From an uncultured Chromatiaceae bacterium (lineage in GTDB: Bacteria; Pseudomonadota; Gammaproteobacteria; Enterobacterales; Alteromonadaceae): a DNA stretch of 64,000 bases. A model generated the notes under the pieces. It saw only the letters and a program-made list of their open reading frames with translations. It was not told where the DNA came from and ran no database searches. A program made the translations under genes and the position numbers. The stretch's first letter is position 1; every line of letters begins with the position of its first letter. Shown piece after piece: positions 53,398-63,080 of this stretch. The stretch spans positions 73,599 to 137,598 of the forward strand of contig CALJUX010000081.1 in NCBI GenBank assembly GCA_937978655.1. The letters run 5' to 3'.

Positions 53398-55680
53398 TCA
53401 GTGACAATAAGGAGACACCGGCGCTGTGGCCGGCTGCACCGGTAGCAAACCAATGATAGTGTCGATTTGGCTGGACGGTGGTTGTTGTGTGGCCGGGCAG
53501 ACCAGCTGATCCATCAGTTGCTTCGATTCTTCAGACAACCACCAGCCCAGCGGCAGGTTGTCATACGCCTCACCGGACGGGACCCGGATCACAAATGTCT
53601 GTGCCGCCAGCGGGTCGCTGCCAGGCGTCTGCTGATGGAATGGGTAGCGCTGTATCAAGTCTTTGAGCGCCGCATTGGCGTGGCCGTCCCAAATACCGAG
53701 TAAGCCCTGCAGCGGCGCCAGAATTTCATTGGCGAACATGCTGTGAGGGTTTACCGGCAGTTCGGCCGCACTGGTTGGGATACTGGCGTCCATTTTCGGG
53801 TCATTGGTCAGTACTAAGATCACTGGCACAAAGTCAAAACGGTCGCTGGCAGTGCTGAATCGCTGATCGCTGCTGAGCCGGTTCACCAGCTGTAACAGCG
53901 TACTGGCGCCAAAATTGTCAAAATAACCGCCGTCGATAATATGCAGTTTTTTCCCATAAGGCATCGCTTCGGTAGGGGTGGCGGTTGGTTCTGTGCCCGG
54001 ATAAACCGGCGGGTTGCGGGTTAATCCGCTGGCATGATCGTAATTCAGGCTGCCGGCCGGCGTGACAAATGGAAAACGTGCCGAATTCAGCGCAGCTGTA
54101 CTCAGCCGGATGTCGCATTTTAGTGCGCTGTGCTGTTGGCACTGCAGCAAATTGTAAACATCAAAACTGCCTGGGAAGTCATTGGCGATGGTGGGCCAGG
54201 GCGCAGTGATCACCGGCACGCCCAGCTCCTGGACCGTGCCTAAATTCATCAGCAACGGCAGCCATTTGCTCTGGTCGGTGGCGTAGCGCCGGTAAACTTG
54301 TTGCAGCGGTTCGGCAAGGCCTTGCCACGGCGCTATTTCCTGCGCCGGGCAGTATTCCCCCCGCTCGCGACAGCTGAAGCCGCGTTCCCAGCTTTGCTCC
54401 AGGATACTGGCTCTGTCTTGTTGATAAGGGTCAAACCAGACCGGGACAAAACGAAACAGCAGGTCGTTATTGAGGAAAGACGTTGTGACCGGCGACAAAT
54501 AATCACGACCAATCCGATAGCTCAGCACCGGCGCCAGGCTTTGAGTTCCGGCCCGATGTTGTTCGGCCAGCTGTGCGGCATAAAATGTGTTGCCGACCGC
54601 CCCACCTGAAACCCCGGCGGTGGCAAATACATGACGATGAAAACCCGGATAACGATGTTCCAGTTCAGACAGCACCACACCGGTCCAGTACGACGCCCGT
54701 AATCCACCGCCCTGGCTGGCGACAAAAAACACCGGCATTTTGCGTTTTGCTGCAGGCTCTGGGTACAGCTGATGCAGTTGCCGGACATAGGCCTGCCAGG
54801 CGCTGGGTAAATCGGCAAAGGCGTAGCCGTTTTGCTGATAGTCTGCTGCTTGTGGGCATGGTTGTGCTGCGGCGGTGTCGGTCAGGCAACGGCGGACGCC
54901 GTGGTTGTCGCTGGGCACAAAACAAGCGATCAGAATTGCCAGCGTAATCGCCAGCGTTAAAACCGGTACCGGGGGCTCAAATAGAAAGCCGAATACGGGT
55001 GTTCTGGTCAGCAGACCTGCCAGCAGATAGATAAACACGGTCATACCAAACAATAATCCAGCCAGACCCAAATGCAGGGTGGCAAAAGCCTGCAACACCT
55101 CGGCGGTCTGGAACAGGCTGAAGATCGACGCCAGGGAGATCAGCAGCGTGACCAGTAAAGTGACCCAGAACCAGAAGGCCTGATGATTCAGTTTTAACTT
55201 AGCCAGCAGCTGCATGTGTTTCAGCCGTGAACTGGCCAGCAGCAGCGGGCTGACTGCGGTGATGACCAGTACGCTGGTCAGCATCACTTCGCCAAGGCCG
55301 CGTAAAAACGCTGACAGCAGCAAAAACAGCGCGGGTAATACGCCGTAACACAGCGGCAGCCAGCGCAGCAGCCAGCTGTCCAGCGGCCTGTCACTTTCTT
55401 GGTTTACCTGATCAAGCACATGCCGGGCCGTCCACCAGCACATGATTGAAAACCAGCCAAGGCTGAAGATACTGAACAGGCTTTGCAGACTGAAAGCAGA
55501 CCAGATATGGTTTTGCTGGGCGATAATGTCTTTGGTTTGCGGCACGGCAAATAACAACAATGCATGCAATACCAGAATGCTGGCAGTGAAAGCGGTTGCT
55601 TCGATCCCAGCGAAAATTTGACTGACACGGTTGGAAAATTGCTGACGGTTGTGTTTTCGGGCAGGGGTTGAAGTGTCCAT
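53398..55680 (-). CDS. Membrane-anchored patatin-like phospholipase
   Basis: 760 aa from the ATG at 55680. About six membrane helices occupy residues 25-255. The catalytic part begins near 315 with VASQGGGLRASYWTG, the nucleophile elbow GVSGG has S358, and D583 in DGGYFDNFG completes the patatin-type Ser-Asp dyad. Patatins are acyl hydrolases acting on phospholipids. The N-terminal membrane half is unusual for the family and suggests action at the inner membrane. The open frame upstream (to 55752) has no better start. The substrate is inferred. Confidence 0.8.
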   Translation of the reverse strand: MDTSTPARKHNRQQFSNRVSQIFAGIEATAFTASILVLHALLLFAVPQTKDIIAQQNHIWSAFSLQSLFSIFSLGWFSIMCWWTARHVLDQVNQESDRPLDSWLLRWLPLCYGVLPALFLLLSAFLRGLGEVMLTSVLVITAVSPLLLASSRLKHMQLLAKLKLNHQAFWFWVTLLVTLLISLASIFSLFQTAEVLQAFATLHLGLAGLLFGMTVFIYLLAGLLTRTPVFGFLFEPPVPVLTLAITLAILIACFVPSDNHGVRRCLTDTAAAQPCPQAADYQQNGYAFADLPSAWQAYVRQLHQLYPEPAAKRKMPVFFVASQGGGLRASYWTGVVLSELEHRYPGFHRHVFATAGVSGGAVGNTFYAAQLAEQHRAGTQSLAPVLSYRIGRDYLSPVTTSFLNNDLLFRFVPVWFDPYQQDRASILEQSWERGFSCRERGEYCPAQEIAPWQGLAEPLQQVYRRYATDQSKWLPLLMNLGTVQELGVPVITAPWPTIANDFPGSFDVYNLLQCQQHSALKCDIRLSTAALNSARFPFVTPAGSLNYDHASGLTRNPPVYPGTEPTATPTEAMPYGKKLHIIDGGYFDNFGASTLLQLVNRLSSDQRFSTASDRFDFVPVILVLTNDPKMDASIPTSAAELPVNPHSMFANEILAPLQGLLGIWDGHANAALKDLIQRYPFHQQTPGSDPLAAQTFVIRVPSGEAYDNLPLGWWLSEESKQLMDQLVCPATQQPPSSQIDTIIGLLPVQPATAPVSPYCH

Positions 55681-55780
55681 GATTGAGGTCCATTTCAGGG
55701 ATGGGTGCTCAATTATTAACCACGTGAACCTGCAGTCAAGGCGCGGGCGCAACAGCCCAATGAAGGCAGACCAGTTTGAA

Positions 55781-55813
55781 CTGCCCTGCGCCGGACCGTC
55801 CGGAGCAGGGCAG
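55781..55813 (-). terminator. Long hairpin after the SSS symporter gene
   Basis: CTGCCCTGC and GCAGGGCAG enclose a second stem CCGGA/TCCGG, giving 14 base pairs in all. On the minus strand it follows the symporter stop by about 10 bp. Only TTC follows the stem. Confidence 0.6.
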
Positions 55814-55823
55814 AGCTGAATGT

Positions 55824-57299
55824 TTAATCCGCTTTCGCCAGCGCTTCGTGGGCGTGTTCGCCGCGGTGCAGCCGGTCGTGGACTTCGTGGTCATGCTCGA
55901 AGTATTGCGGCAGCAGCGAGCCGATGATCATACCGGCGAGGCTTGCCAGTAAACCGGCGAATTGAGCCGGAATGAACGGGTCTTCCGGGCCCAGCCACAT
56001 CACACCTTGCCACACCAGGAAACCGGCAAAAATCGATGTCAGTGCGCCCTGATTGGTGGCTTTGCGCCAGTACACACCAAAGGCCAGCGGTACAAAGGCA
56101 GTCACCAGCGTGACCTGATAAGCACTTTCGACCATGCCAAAAATGCTGGCTTCGGTGTTGAGCGCATACACCATCACCAGACAGGTGAACACCAGCGTGA
56201 CCATCCGCATCATCTTCAGGAACTGGCGGTCGGTCATCGGCGGTAACATCGGCTTTAAGATGTTCTCTGAGAACGACACTGAAGGCGCCAGCAGCGTGGC
56301 AGAAGCACAGCCTTTAATCGCCGATAACAGCGCACCAAAGAACAGCACCTGCGCGACAAACGGCATATGCGTCATGACAAACTGCGGCAGGATCAGCTGG
56401 CTGTCGTTTGCCATAAGTTTGTTGACCATATCCGGTGCCAGCATCGTTGCGGCATAACCGATAAAGAGCGGAATAAAAGCAAAGACCAGATATAAAGATC
56501 CACCGAGGATAGAACCCCACACCGCGATGCGCTCAGATTTCGCCGACTGCACGCGCTGGAATACGTCTTGCTGCGGCATGGAACCGAGCATCATGGTGCA
56601 AGCCGCGGCAATAAAGGCGATCAGTTCCTTGGCGTCGGTTTCCGGCCAGAATTCAAATTTGCCGGCCGCAGCAGCGTGGTTCACCACTGTTGATACTCCA
56701 CCGGCCATTTCTGCCACTTCGCCGCTGATAAACAACAAGCCTGCGACTATGACAATCATCTGCACCAAATCGGTGATGGCGACTGCCCACATACCGCCGA
56801 AAAAGGTGTAAATCAGGATAGTGACTGCGCCAATCCACATGCCCATTTCCTGGCTGATTAAATCGCCGGACACCACGTTAAACACCAGACCAAGTGCAAC
56901 GATTTGCGCACCGACCCAGCCGAGGTAAGACACGACGATGGCAAGCGAGGTCAGCACTTCGGCGACACGGCCATAACGGCGTTTGTAGAAATCACCGATG
57001 GTTAGTAATTTCATCCGATACAGCGGCGCGGCAAAGAAAATACCGACCAAAATCAGACACAAAGAGGCACCGAACGGATCTGCGACTATGTCGTGTAAAT
57101 TGCCGTCGATAAAAGTGGCCGGAATGCCCAGCACGGCTTCAGAGCCGAACCAGGTGGCGAATACAGTTGCCGTCACCATATAAAATGGCAAATGGCGGCC
57201 AGCTACAGCGAAGTCAGCCGCGCTTTTCACGCGCATAGCTGCCCATAAACCGATAGCAACTGAGATGACCCAATAGGCGATAACAAACCAAAGTAACAT
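55824..57299 (-). CDS. Sodium:solute symporter (SSS family)
   Basis: 491 aa with about 13 membrane helices. ADFAVAGRHLPFYMV, ATWFGSEAVLGIP and LTIGDFYKRRYGR are standard SSS features; the Na+-site helix includes FGALLSAIKGCASATLL. The C-terminus is His/Glu-rich (EHDHEVHDRLHRGEHAHE). SSS proteins take up sugars, amino acids or organic acids with Na+; the substrate here is not clear. It is a single gene with a hairpin terminator. Confidence 0.88.
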   Translation of the reverse strand: MLLWFVIAYWVISVAIGLWAAMRVKSAADFAVAGRHLPFYMVTATVFATWFGSEAVLGIPATFIDGNLHDIVADPFGASLCLILVGIFFAAPLYRMKLLTIGDFYKRRYGRVAEVLTSLAIVVSYLGWVGAQIVALGLVFNVVSGDLISQEMGMWIGAVTILIYTFFGGMWAVAITDLVQMIVIVAGLLFISGEVAEMAGGVSTVVNHAAAAGKFEFWPETDAKELIAFIAAACTMMLGSMPQQDVFQRVQSAKSERIAVWGSILGGSLYLVFAFIPLFIGYAATMLAPDMVNKLMANDSQLILPQFVMTHMPFVAQVLFFGALLSAIKGCASATLLAPSVSFSENILKPMLPPMTDRQFLKMMRMVTLVFTCLVMVYALNTEASIFGMVESAYQVTLVTAFVPLAFGVYWRKATNQGALTSIFAGFLVWQGVMWLGPEDPFIPAQFAGLLASLAGMIIGSLLPQYFEHDHEVHDRLHRGEHAHEALAKAD

Positions 57300-57750
57300 A
57301 ATGGCTCAAGGTCCTGTGTTAGGTTGAATTGAAAACGTCTTTCCGGAAGTTGCCCGAATGGGCAGGCTTCAGGGTCAACCAAAGGACACTGCAGGAAGCA
57401 GACGCCCTTGTCACCCGGCCGCATCAGAGGGATGCGATTGGTTAGGGATAAAACTATTGTAAAGTCCAGTTTGGCTCAGGGCAAAACAAAATCAGCGAAT
57501 TTGGGCAAAAAGATGACCATGTTGCCGGCAAATGCAGACGAATACAGAGATTTGTGTGAAGTGAATGTTTTTAATCTATTGAATAAAAACAGTATTTCTA
57601 TGGTAAATGCAACTTCTGCAATTTTGCCGCAAAACATTCAAGCCAATATGATTTAGTCATAGTTATCTGTGAGGAAAAACCCGCTTGTTTGCATGGTTAT
57701 TTGACTGTCTGTTGCAAAAGTGTACAAGCGCCCTCAGGGCTGTCAACCGC
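57300..57750. other. Intergenic stretch upstream of the symporter
   Basis: 451 bp. A short frame at 57408-57656 (+) has poor composition and no ribosome site, so I reject it. On the minus strand the 130 bp before the symporter start contain a GCCC-ATTC-GGGC hairpin and could be a structured leader, but it matches no riboswitch I know. Nothing else is seen. Confidence 0.4.
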
Positions 57751-58638
57751 TCAGTCGGCCCGGCAATGTTGCCGCCAGGCGCTGATATCGGCAGCGGTCA
57801 GTTGTTGCTGCGCGCCACTGAGCTGATGATGCATGATGCTGGCGCTGTCCGTCAGATGGTCCAGTCCCAGCGCATGACCAAATTCGTGTAACAGTGTCAG
57901 CGTCAGATAATGCGCGTCTTTGTAGGCAAAGATGGTCATGCTGCGCTGCGCGCCCTGCTGTTGCAGCACGCCGACTTCCGCCAGTCCGGCGGCTTGTTGC
58001 GCCGGCAACAGCGCGTTGCGATCGGTGATGAGACTATTCAGCTGCTGCTGGCGGTCCTGCAGTTTTTCGGAGAACGCATCCAGCTGTTCCGCTTCCAGCG
58101 CATGTTCTTTTTGCCGGCTCAGTAATTCGGCCTGTTCGCGGCCGAGCAGCGCGGCAGCGCCCGGATCTGCCTGTTGGGCTTTTTCATTAAACTGGCGGAT
58201 ATCAGTAGCCAGTTGCTGGTCTTTCTGCGCAAAGGCGTTTTTCTGTTGCTGAAACTCCGCCAGCTGGCGTTCGAAATCTTGCTGCTGGTCGCTGATGCGG
58301 TCGTCGTAGCGGTGCAGATTACGTTGCAACATCAGTTGTTCCAGCTGCTGTTGCTGGCGCTGATCATAAACAAAGCGGATTGGGAAGCCGTGCTGCGGGT
58401 CGTAACGTAATACTTCAGTGCCAAGCGCCTGATTCCACTGCGCTGCAGCGTCGGTAATGAGCGGCAGCGCTTGCTCCTGGCTCAGACCAAACGCCGGATC
58501 AATCTTGTCGAGGCGCCAGCGAATGGGCTGGTCACAGCTGGCTTGTTTACTGGCCAGCGGTGCCTGCACGGGCGCCGGTTTTGGCCAGAATGCCCACAGC
58601 AGCACGGCGGCCAGTAACATTAACAATCGCACTATCAA
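57751..58638 (-). CDS. Matrixin-like metalloprotease with long coiled-coil insertion
   Basis: 295 aa from a TTG at 58638 (GGAG about 10 nt before). A membrane anchor or signal (LLMLLAAVLLWAFW) is followed by IRWRLDKIDPAFGLSQEQAL and AAAQWNQALG, typical of the matrixin N-terminal strand and helix. A Gln-rich coiled coil (about residues 95-225) then interrupts the domain. The zinc motif HEFGHALGLDH is at 251-261 with a Met-turn (SIMHH) after it. The proteolytic function is well supported. The insertion is unusual and may mediate assembly or substrate control. Confidence 0.85.
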   Translation of the reverse strand: MIVRLLMLLAAVLLWAFWPKPAPVQAPLASKQASCDQPIRWRLDKIDPAFGLSQEQALPLITDAAAQWNQALGTEVLRYDPQHGFPIRFVYDQRQQQQLEQLMLQRNLHRYDDRISDQQQDFERQLAEFQQQKNAFAQKDQQLATDIRQFNEKAQQADPGAAALLGREQAELLSRQKEHALEAEQLDAFSEKLQDRQQQLNSLITDRNALLPAQQAAGLAEVGVLQQQGAQRSMTIFAYKDAHYLTLTLLHEFGHALGLDHLTDSASIMHHQLSGAQQQLTAADISAWRQHCRAD

Positions 58639-58825
58639 GATCAGCAGGCTCCGGGCAATCAGTCAGTCCAGCGGTGAAAAAACCGGCATAGTTTAACTCA
58701 GAGCGGCAGTCTGGCAAAAAATTCCGTTGCGGCTGTGGATTTACCGCAGGCGCATCGCGCCTGCAAACAAGGCTGCAGGCTGCGGTGTCCTGCAGCAGAG
58801 CGACCGGCAACATCCGCTCGCGACG

Positions 58826-59326
58826 TTAATTTAACCGGTATTCGCCGCCGGACTTGTGGGTATAACAGGCGCCGCTGCGGCATTGTTTCTGCGTGGTGAC
58901 GACGGTGCCGCGCACCAGGGAAAACCACTCGTCACCATTGAGCTGCAGCTGAATGTCTTCGATACCGGCGCTGTCAGTGTTGCCCGGTTCATTGTGGCGG
59001 CACAGGCTCATTTCCAGATGGCGGGTGCCGTCGCGAAACAGCAGCGTTTGCGGTTGCGCTTTACTGCCGCACAACGCGACAAATTGCGCCGGATTTTTCA
59101 GGCCTGTGCTTTGGCCATCGGCGAAAAATGCCAGCAGATGCTGGTAATACACCACATAACTTTTTACCTGCTGATGCGAGCCATGTTCCAGCGGAAACAG
59201 TTTATCCAGCATGGCTTTGGAATAGTTCAGCACCTGACGCAGGTGCGCATCGTTCAGTGCGCTTAATTGTTGCAGCTGTTGCTGGATCATCGGGTCGGTT
59301 TCAAATTGCAGTGCCGTCATCGTCAT
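58826..59326 (-). CDS. Conserved protein of unknown function beside the XRE-DUF3612 gene
   Basis: 166 aa, with GAGGAA 8 nt before the ATG. N-terminal helical part (MIQQQLQQLSALNDAHLRQV) and a C-terminal beta-rich part with Cys at CRSGACY and SLCRHNE. No signal peptide. It diverges from the XRE-DUF3612 regulator across 138 bp that holds a palindrome. I do not recognise the family, but the shared promoter region suggests that it is a target of that regulator. Confidence 0.7.
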   Translation of the reverse strand: MTMTALQFETDPMIQQQLQQLSALNDAHLRQVLNYSKAMLDKLFPLEHGSHQQVKSYVVYYQHLLAFFADGQSTGLKNPAQFVALCGSKAQPQTLLFRDGTRHLEMSLCRHNEPGNTDSAGIEDIQLQLNGDEWFSLVRGTVVTTQKQCRSGACYTHKSGGEYRLN

Positions 59327-59423
59327 GATTTATTCCTCGTTCTTGCTTGTCACTCTGGTCTGAGTTGGCCCGGTTGGCTGGCAGTTGTACTTGCCTGAAA
59401 AACAGTCTATGTTGTTTTTGAGC

Positions 59424-59459
59424 AAAATTTCACAATTAAAACTTCACAGTGTGAATTTT
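59424..59459. promoter_or_regulatory. Palindromic operator before the XRE-DUF3612 gene
   Basis: TTCACAGTGTGAA (59443-59455) is a palindrome around a single G, ten bases before the ATG. An AAAATTTCACA/TGTGAATTTT pair (59424-59434, 59450-59459) widens it. The position fits autorepression. Confidence 0.55.
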
Positions 59460-59464
59460 ACAAA

Positions 59465-60973
59465 ATGACCAATGCCAAAAGCCTGTTACGCCAGTCACAT
59501 TTTCTCGGGACTAAAATCAGAAACCTGAGAAAACGCAATAACTTAACTATGGACGACCTGTCCACGCGCTGTATTCGCATCAATGCCGAGTACGCGCCGT
59601 CGGTGTCCTATTTGTCGATGATTGAAACCGGCAAACGGGTGCCGTCGCCAGAAATGCTGGCGGTAATTGCCGAAGTATTTCAAAAAGCACCGGACTGGTT
59701 TCTGGATGGTATTGACGCCGGTGATGATCTGACACCGGCCAAAGGCAGCCGTGGTGGTATTTCCGGCATGGCGCTGGAGCCGGGCTTTTTGTTTGCGCCT
59801 GACATTCTGCAAATCGCCATTCCGGAACTGTTGTCACAAACCGGTACCGGCGGCCGTCAGTTTGCTCAGCTGCTTATTCGCGCCCATCAGGAACATCACC
59901 AGAACCATTTCCCGGAGCTGGAGCGGGCGGCCGAAGAAATTGGCCAGAAACGCATGCCGCTGAGCGCTGATGATTTATTGCAAATCGCGAAAAAAGTCGG
60001 CCTGCAGGTGCGCTGGTTTACCGAAGTACCGACCGAATTACTCGATGAACTGGGCGTGCGCAGCAAAAACGTGCAGACCTCGTATTTTCTGCCGCCCGGT
60101 ACTTTGCATTTAAACCGTATCCTGGAACAACATCCGACCCGGCTGAAATACGAGCTGGCGGTGCATATCGGTCATGCCGTGCTGCACAATAAAGACGGAG
60201 TGAAAAGCAGTATGCGGGTGGGCGGCGCGCACGAAGTGTCGGACAGCAATGCCAATCTGGCACCGCAGGATATTCTGCATGCCTGGCGTGATTTTGAGTC
60301 GAGTTTTTTTGCCGGCGCGCTGTTGTGCCCCAAGCTGCCGTTTCGCCAGCTGCTGGACCGGCACGGTTATGAAATCAGCTCGCATCAGGCGGCCGGCGTG
60401 TCGGCTTCAGTGGCGATGCGGCGGATGACGGCGGTGTCGCCTTATCAGCACTGGCATTATTTTGATGCTTACACGCCGGGCAAACTCAAAGCGGTGTATC
60501 GCGGCAACGGCATTCCGCTGCCGTGGGGCAATATGCGCCAGGTCGAAGACCCTTGTCAGCACTGGGCGGTGTTTCGGATGTTTGAAGCGGCGACGCAACA
60601 GCATTCGGCGCAGTTGTCCTTACTGGAAGTGCAGGGCCAGCCACGGATTTATTGCTGTGAGTCGACCAAAGTGATGGATTTGGCCGGTAACCCGCATGTG
60701 CTGTGCGCCGGCATTGATCTGAATCCGGCGATTAATGCGCAAGGCATCGACGCCGACAGCCTGGCGCTGGAATTAAAACAGCTGTGTGTTAAAGGCGGCG
60801 GCAAAGTCGCAGTGCCGGCACCGATCCGCTCAACGCTGACCACCATCAGTAACATTCTGAATATTAACTGGGTGGCGCGCTCGCTGGACAAACCGGCGCA
60901 GCTGATTTGTAGTCGTGGCAACAGTTGCCCGCGTGAGCCGGGCTGTTATGCCGGCCAGTGTCAGGGGCGCTGA
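59465..60973 (+). CDS. XRE-family regulator with DUF3612 domain
   Basis: 502 aa. An XRE helix-turn-helix spans about residues 12-80 (IRNLRKRNNLTMDDLS, YLSMIETGKRVPSPEMLAVI), followed by a long DUF3612 domain (HIGHAVLHNKDG, AWRDFESSFFAGALLCPKLP) related to short-chain fatty-acyl-type regulators. Four Cys near the C-terminus (CSRGNSCPREPGCYAGQC) look like a metal or Fe-S site. Orthologues that I recall stand near glyoxylate-shunt genes in Vibrio and Shewanella; none are here. The ligand is probably an acyl-CoA, by family inference. Confidence 0.82.
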   Translation: MTNAKSLLRQSHFLGTKIRNLRKRNNLTMDDLSTRCIRINAEYAPSVSYLSMIETGKRVPSPEMLAVIAEVFQKAPDWFLDGIDAGDDLTPAKGSRGGISGMALEPGFLFAPDILQIAIPELLSQTGTGGRQFAQLLIRAHQEHHQNHFPELERAAEEIGQKRMPLSADDLLQIAKKVGLQVRWFTEVPTELLDELGVRSKNVQTSYFLPPGTLHLNRILEQHPTRLKYELAVHIGHAVLHNKDGVKSSMRVGGAHEVSDSNANLAPQDILHAWRDFESSFFAGALLCPKLPFRQLLDRHGYEISSHQAAGVSASVAMRRMTAVSPYQHWHYFDAYTPGKLKAVYRGNGIPLPWGNMRQVEDPCQHWAVFRMFEAATQQHSAQLSLLEVQGQPRIYCCESTKVMDLAGNPHVLCAGIDLNPAINAQGIDADSLALELKQLCVKGGGKVAVPAPIRSTLTTISNILNINWVARSLDKPAQLICSRGNSCPREPGCYAGQCQGR

Positions 60974-61037
60974 GCATTGCAGCCGTGGCCTGGCCTGGTA
61001 TAGGCTCGGCATGACCAGAGCAAAAGGAAAACACCGC

Positions 61038-62888
61038 ATGATCAGAGTGATAGTGTTCAGTGTACTGAGCTGGTTGAGCGCAGCCGTGATGGCGGCCGCG
61101 CCATACAGTACAGAACCTTGTGCTGTCGCTGAAAGCTCTGCCGCAGTGGCTGCACGGCTGCAATGTGGCCGGCTGCAGGTACAAAGCGCCGATGGCAGTG
61201 TGTTTCAGCTGGCGGTACTGCGCAAGGCGGCCGCGCAGCCAGTGGCCGGCGCCGCCCCGGTATTGTATCTGCACGGCGGCGCAGCAGGCGATGTGGCGGC
61301 GCTGCTGGCCCAGTCTGACGATGATGTGGTGCCTGGCCACGAGTTGATCGCTGTTGATCTGCGTGGCAGCGGCCGCAGCACGCCGGCGTTTTGTCCGGCG
61401 CTGGCCGGTGCGCTGCGACAGGCGCTGGCGCGCAGTGACGATGACGCGCAGTTGCTGCAAAGTCGCCGCGAGGCCTTGTTGCAATGTCAGCAGCAGATGC
61501 TGGCTCAGGGGTACAGTCCGGCGGATTTTGGCGCTGTGCAGATTGTGAATGATGTGGAATTGCTGCGTGAACAGCTGAACATCACACAGTGGCATCTCTA
61601 TGCCAGATCCGCAGGCACAGTCGCGGCGCTGCATTATCTGGCGGTTGCGCCACAGGCGTTAGCGTCGGTGACACTGGACTCGGTTTACCTGCCGGATCAG
61701 CTGTTAACGTCGTTTAAATTGCAGCAGGACCAGTGGCTGCGTCAGCTTGATCTGTTATGTCAGCAACAAGCTGGCTGCGCCGGCCGTTTTGGCGCTTTGC
61801 CGGAATTGTTTAACCGTGCGCTGCAGCGGGTCAGCCAGGCGCCGCTGCGCATTGGCCCGCCGGGTGCTGCATTGTTGCTGACGCCGGAAAAACTGCGGTT
61901 GGCGGTGATGGCGGCTGCGCTTTCAGAACAACCCTTGTCGTTATTACCGTTGTGGCTCGAAGCGGTCGGTCAGGGGGATGTCCGGTTGCTGGCGCGCTGG
62001 GCTGAAGTGTTGCTGGCGTCTGGCGCGCTGCCAACGGCGGCTGGCATGGCCGGCGAATGTGCCGACCGGCTGCGGTTTTATCAGCCAGGCCGGGCTGACA
62101 GTCTGGAACAATTGGCTGGCTTACCGGATGGCGTCTGTGCGGCATTTGGTGCTGCGGCGTCAGCGTTGCCGCAGGTCCCGGAAACCGCCAAAGTCCGTAC
62201 GCCGGTGCTGTTGCTGGCCGGCGGGCTGGATTTATTCCAGCCTGACAGTCTGGTGTTGTCGCAGTGGCTCGGGCCACACAGTCAGCTGGTTGCCGTGCCC
62301 GGCGCTTTACATGGCGTGCGCGCTGGCCCTGCCTGTCTGCGTAAAATGGTCAGTGATTTTATCCACACGCCGGAGCGCTTTGGTCCGCCGGCGTGTCTGG
62401 CGCAGCTGACGCGGCCTTATCTGGTCAGCGCCGTCACCCCGGATGCTCAGGTCGCCACTGAATTTGCCGCGGCCGTCAGGTTTAAGCCAAGTGTGGCCGG
62501 AATGGTGTTTTTGTTGTGCCTGACGCTGGCAGCTTTGCTGGCGCTGGTGTGGCCGCTGCTCGTGGGCTTGTGGCGCTGGCTGAGTGACCAGCATCAGCCA
62601 GTCGAGCGGGCTGGTTTGGTCAGCGGCGCGCTGGTGCTGCTGACGCTGGTCGGCTGGGCAGGGTTTGCTGCAGTGCTGTGGCAGGGCATCAGCCGGCAAA
62701 GTGCTGAACTCTGGCTGGGATTGCCGGTGCAAAGCCAGATCTGGCAGCTGTACCTTGCCGTTGCCACAGTCCCGGCCTTGCTGATGGTCTGGTGGCTGGC
62801 GCGCCGGCAACAGTGGCGTCAGTTGCTGGCACAATGCGCTATGCTCGGGGCCGCTCTGGCGGCGCTGGCCTTGCATCTGCTGCCCTGA
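61038..62888 (+). CDS. Membrane-anchored alpha/beta hydrolase, S33-like
   Basis: 616 aa from the ATG at 61038 (AAAAGGA 9 nt upstream). A signal peptide (VFSVLSWLSAAVMAA) is followed by an alpha/beta hydrolase domain with LYLHGGAAGD and VDLRGSGRST. The nucleophile elbow reads YARSAGT, so the serine is kept but the first Gly is Ala. D in LLAGGLDLFQ and H in PGALHGV complete the triad. The last 110 residues hold three or four membrane helices. The substrate is likely a peptide or ester in the periplasm. Related to, but distinct from, the hydrolase at 33167. Confidence 0.78.
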   Translation: MIRVIVFSVLSWLSAAVMAAAPYSTEPCAVAESSAAVAARLQCGRLQVQSADGSVFQLAVLRKAAAQPVAGAAPVLYLHGGAAGDVAALLAQSDDDVVPGHELIAVDLRGSGRSTPAFCPALAGALRQALARSDDDAQLLQSRREALLQCQQQMLAQGYSPADFGAVQIVNDVELLREQLNITQWHLYARSAGTVAALHYLAVAPQALASVTLDSVYLPDQLLTSFKLQQDQWLRQLDLLCQQQAGCAGRFGALPELFNRALQRVSQAPLRIGPPGAALLLTPEKLRLAVMAAALSEQPLSLLPLWLEAVGQGDVRLLARWAEVLLASGALPTAAGMAGECADRLRFYQPGRADSLEQLAGLPDGVCAAFGAAASALPQVPETAKVRTPVLLLAGGLDLFQPDSLVLSQWLGPHSQLVAVPGALHGVRAGPACLRKMVSDFIHTPERFGPPACLAQLTRPYLVSAVTPDAQVATEFAAAVRFKPSVAGMVFLLCLTLAALLALVWPLLVGLWRWLSDQHQPVERAGLVSGALVLLTLVGWAGFAAVLWQGISRQSAELWLGLPVQSQIWQLYLAVATVPALLMVWWLARRQQWRQLLAQCAMLGAALAALALHLLP

Positions 62889-63080
62889 ATCACGCGGCCA
62901 GACACAGCCACCGGCCCCGCTCAGCAGGCGCCTTGTCGGATCTGCCGATGTACGCACTGGCCGCCATCGGCCGGTCTATGCTAATGAAGCGCCATGCAAA
63001 GGTTTTGTAAATTCACTACGGTCACGGAATTGCGGCTGATAAAGTACAGTTGCCGTGACTGCTCTGGAGAGAATCACCAA

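Noticed and set aside
57300..57430. Possible riboswitch in the symporter leader
   Set aside because: Hairpins are visible but none of the known riboswitch cores (glycine, guanidine, ZTP) can be matched.
57408..57656. 82-codon frame upstream of the symporter
   Set aside because: Poor start context and odd composition; overlaps the symporter's promoter region.
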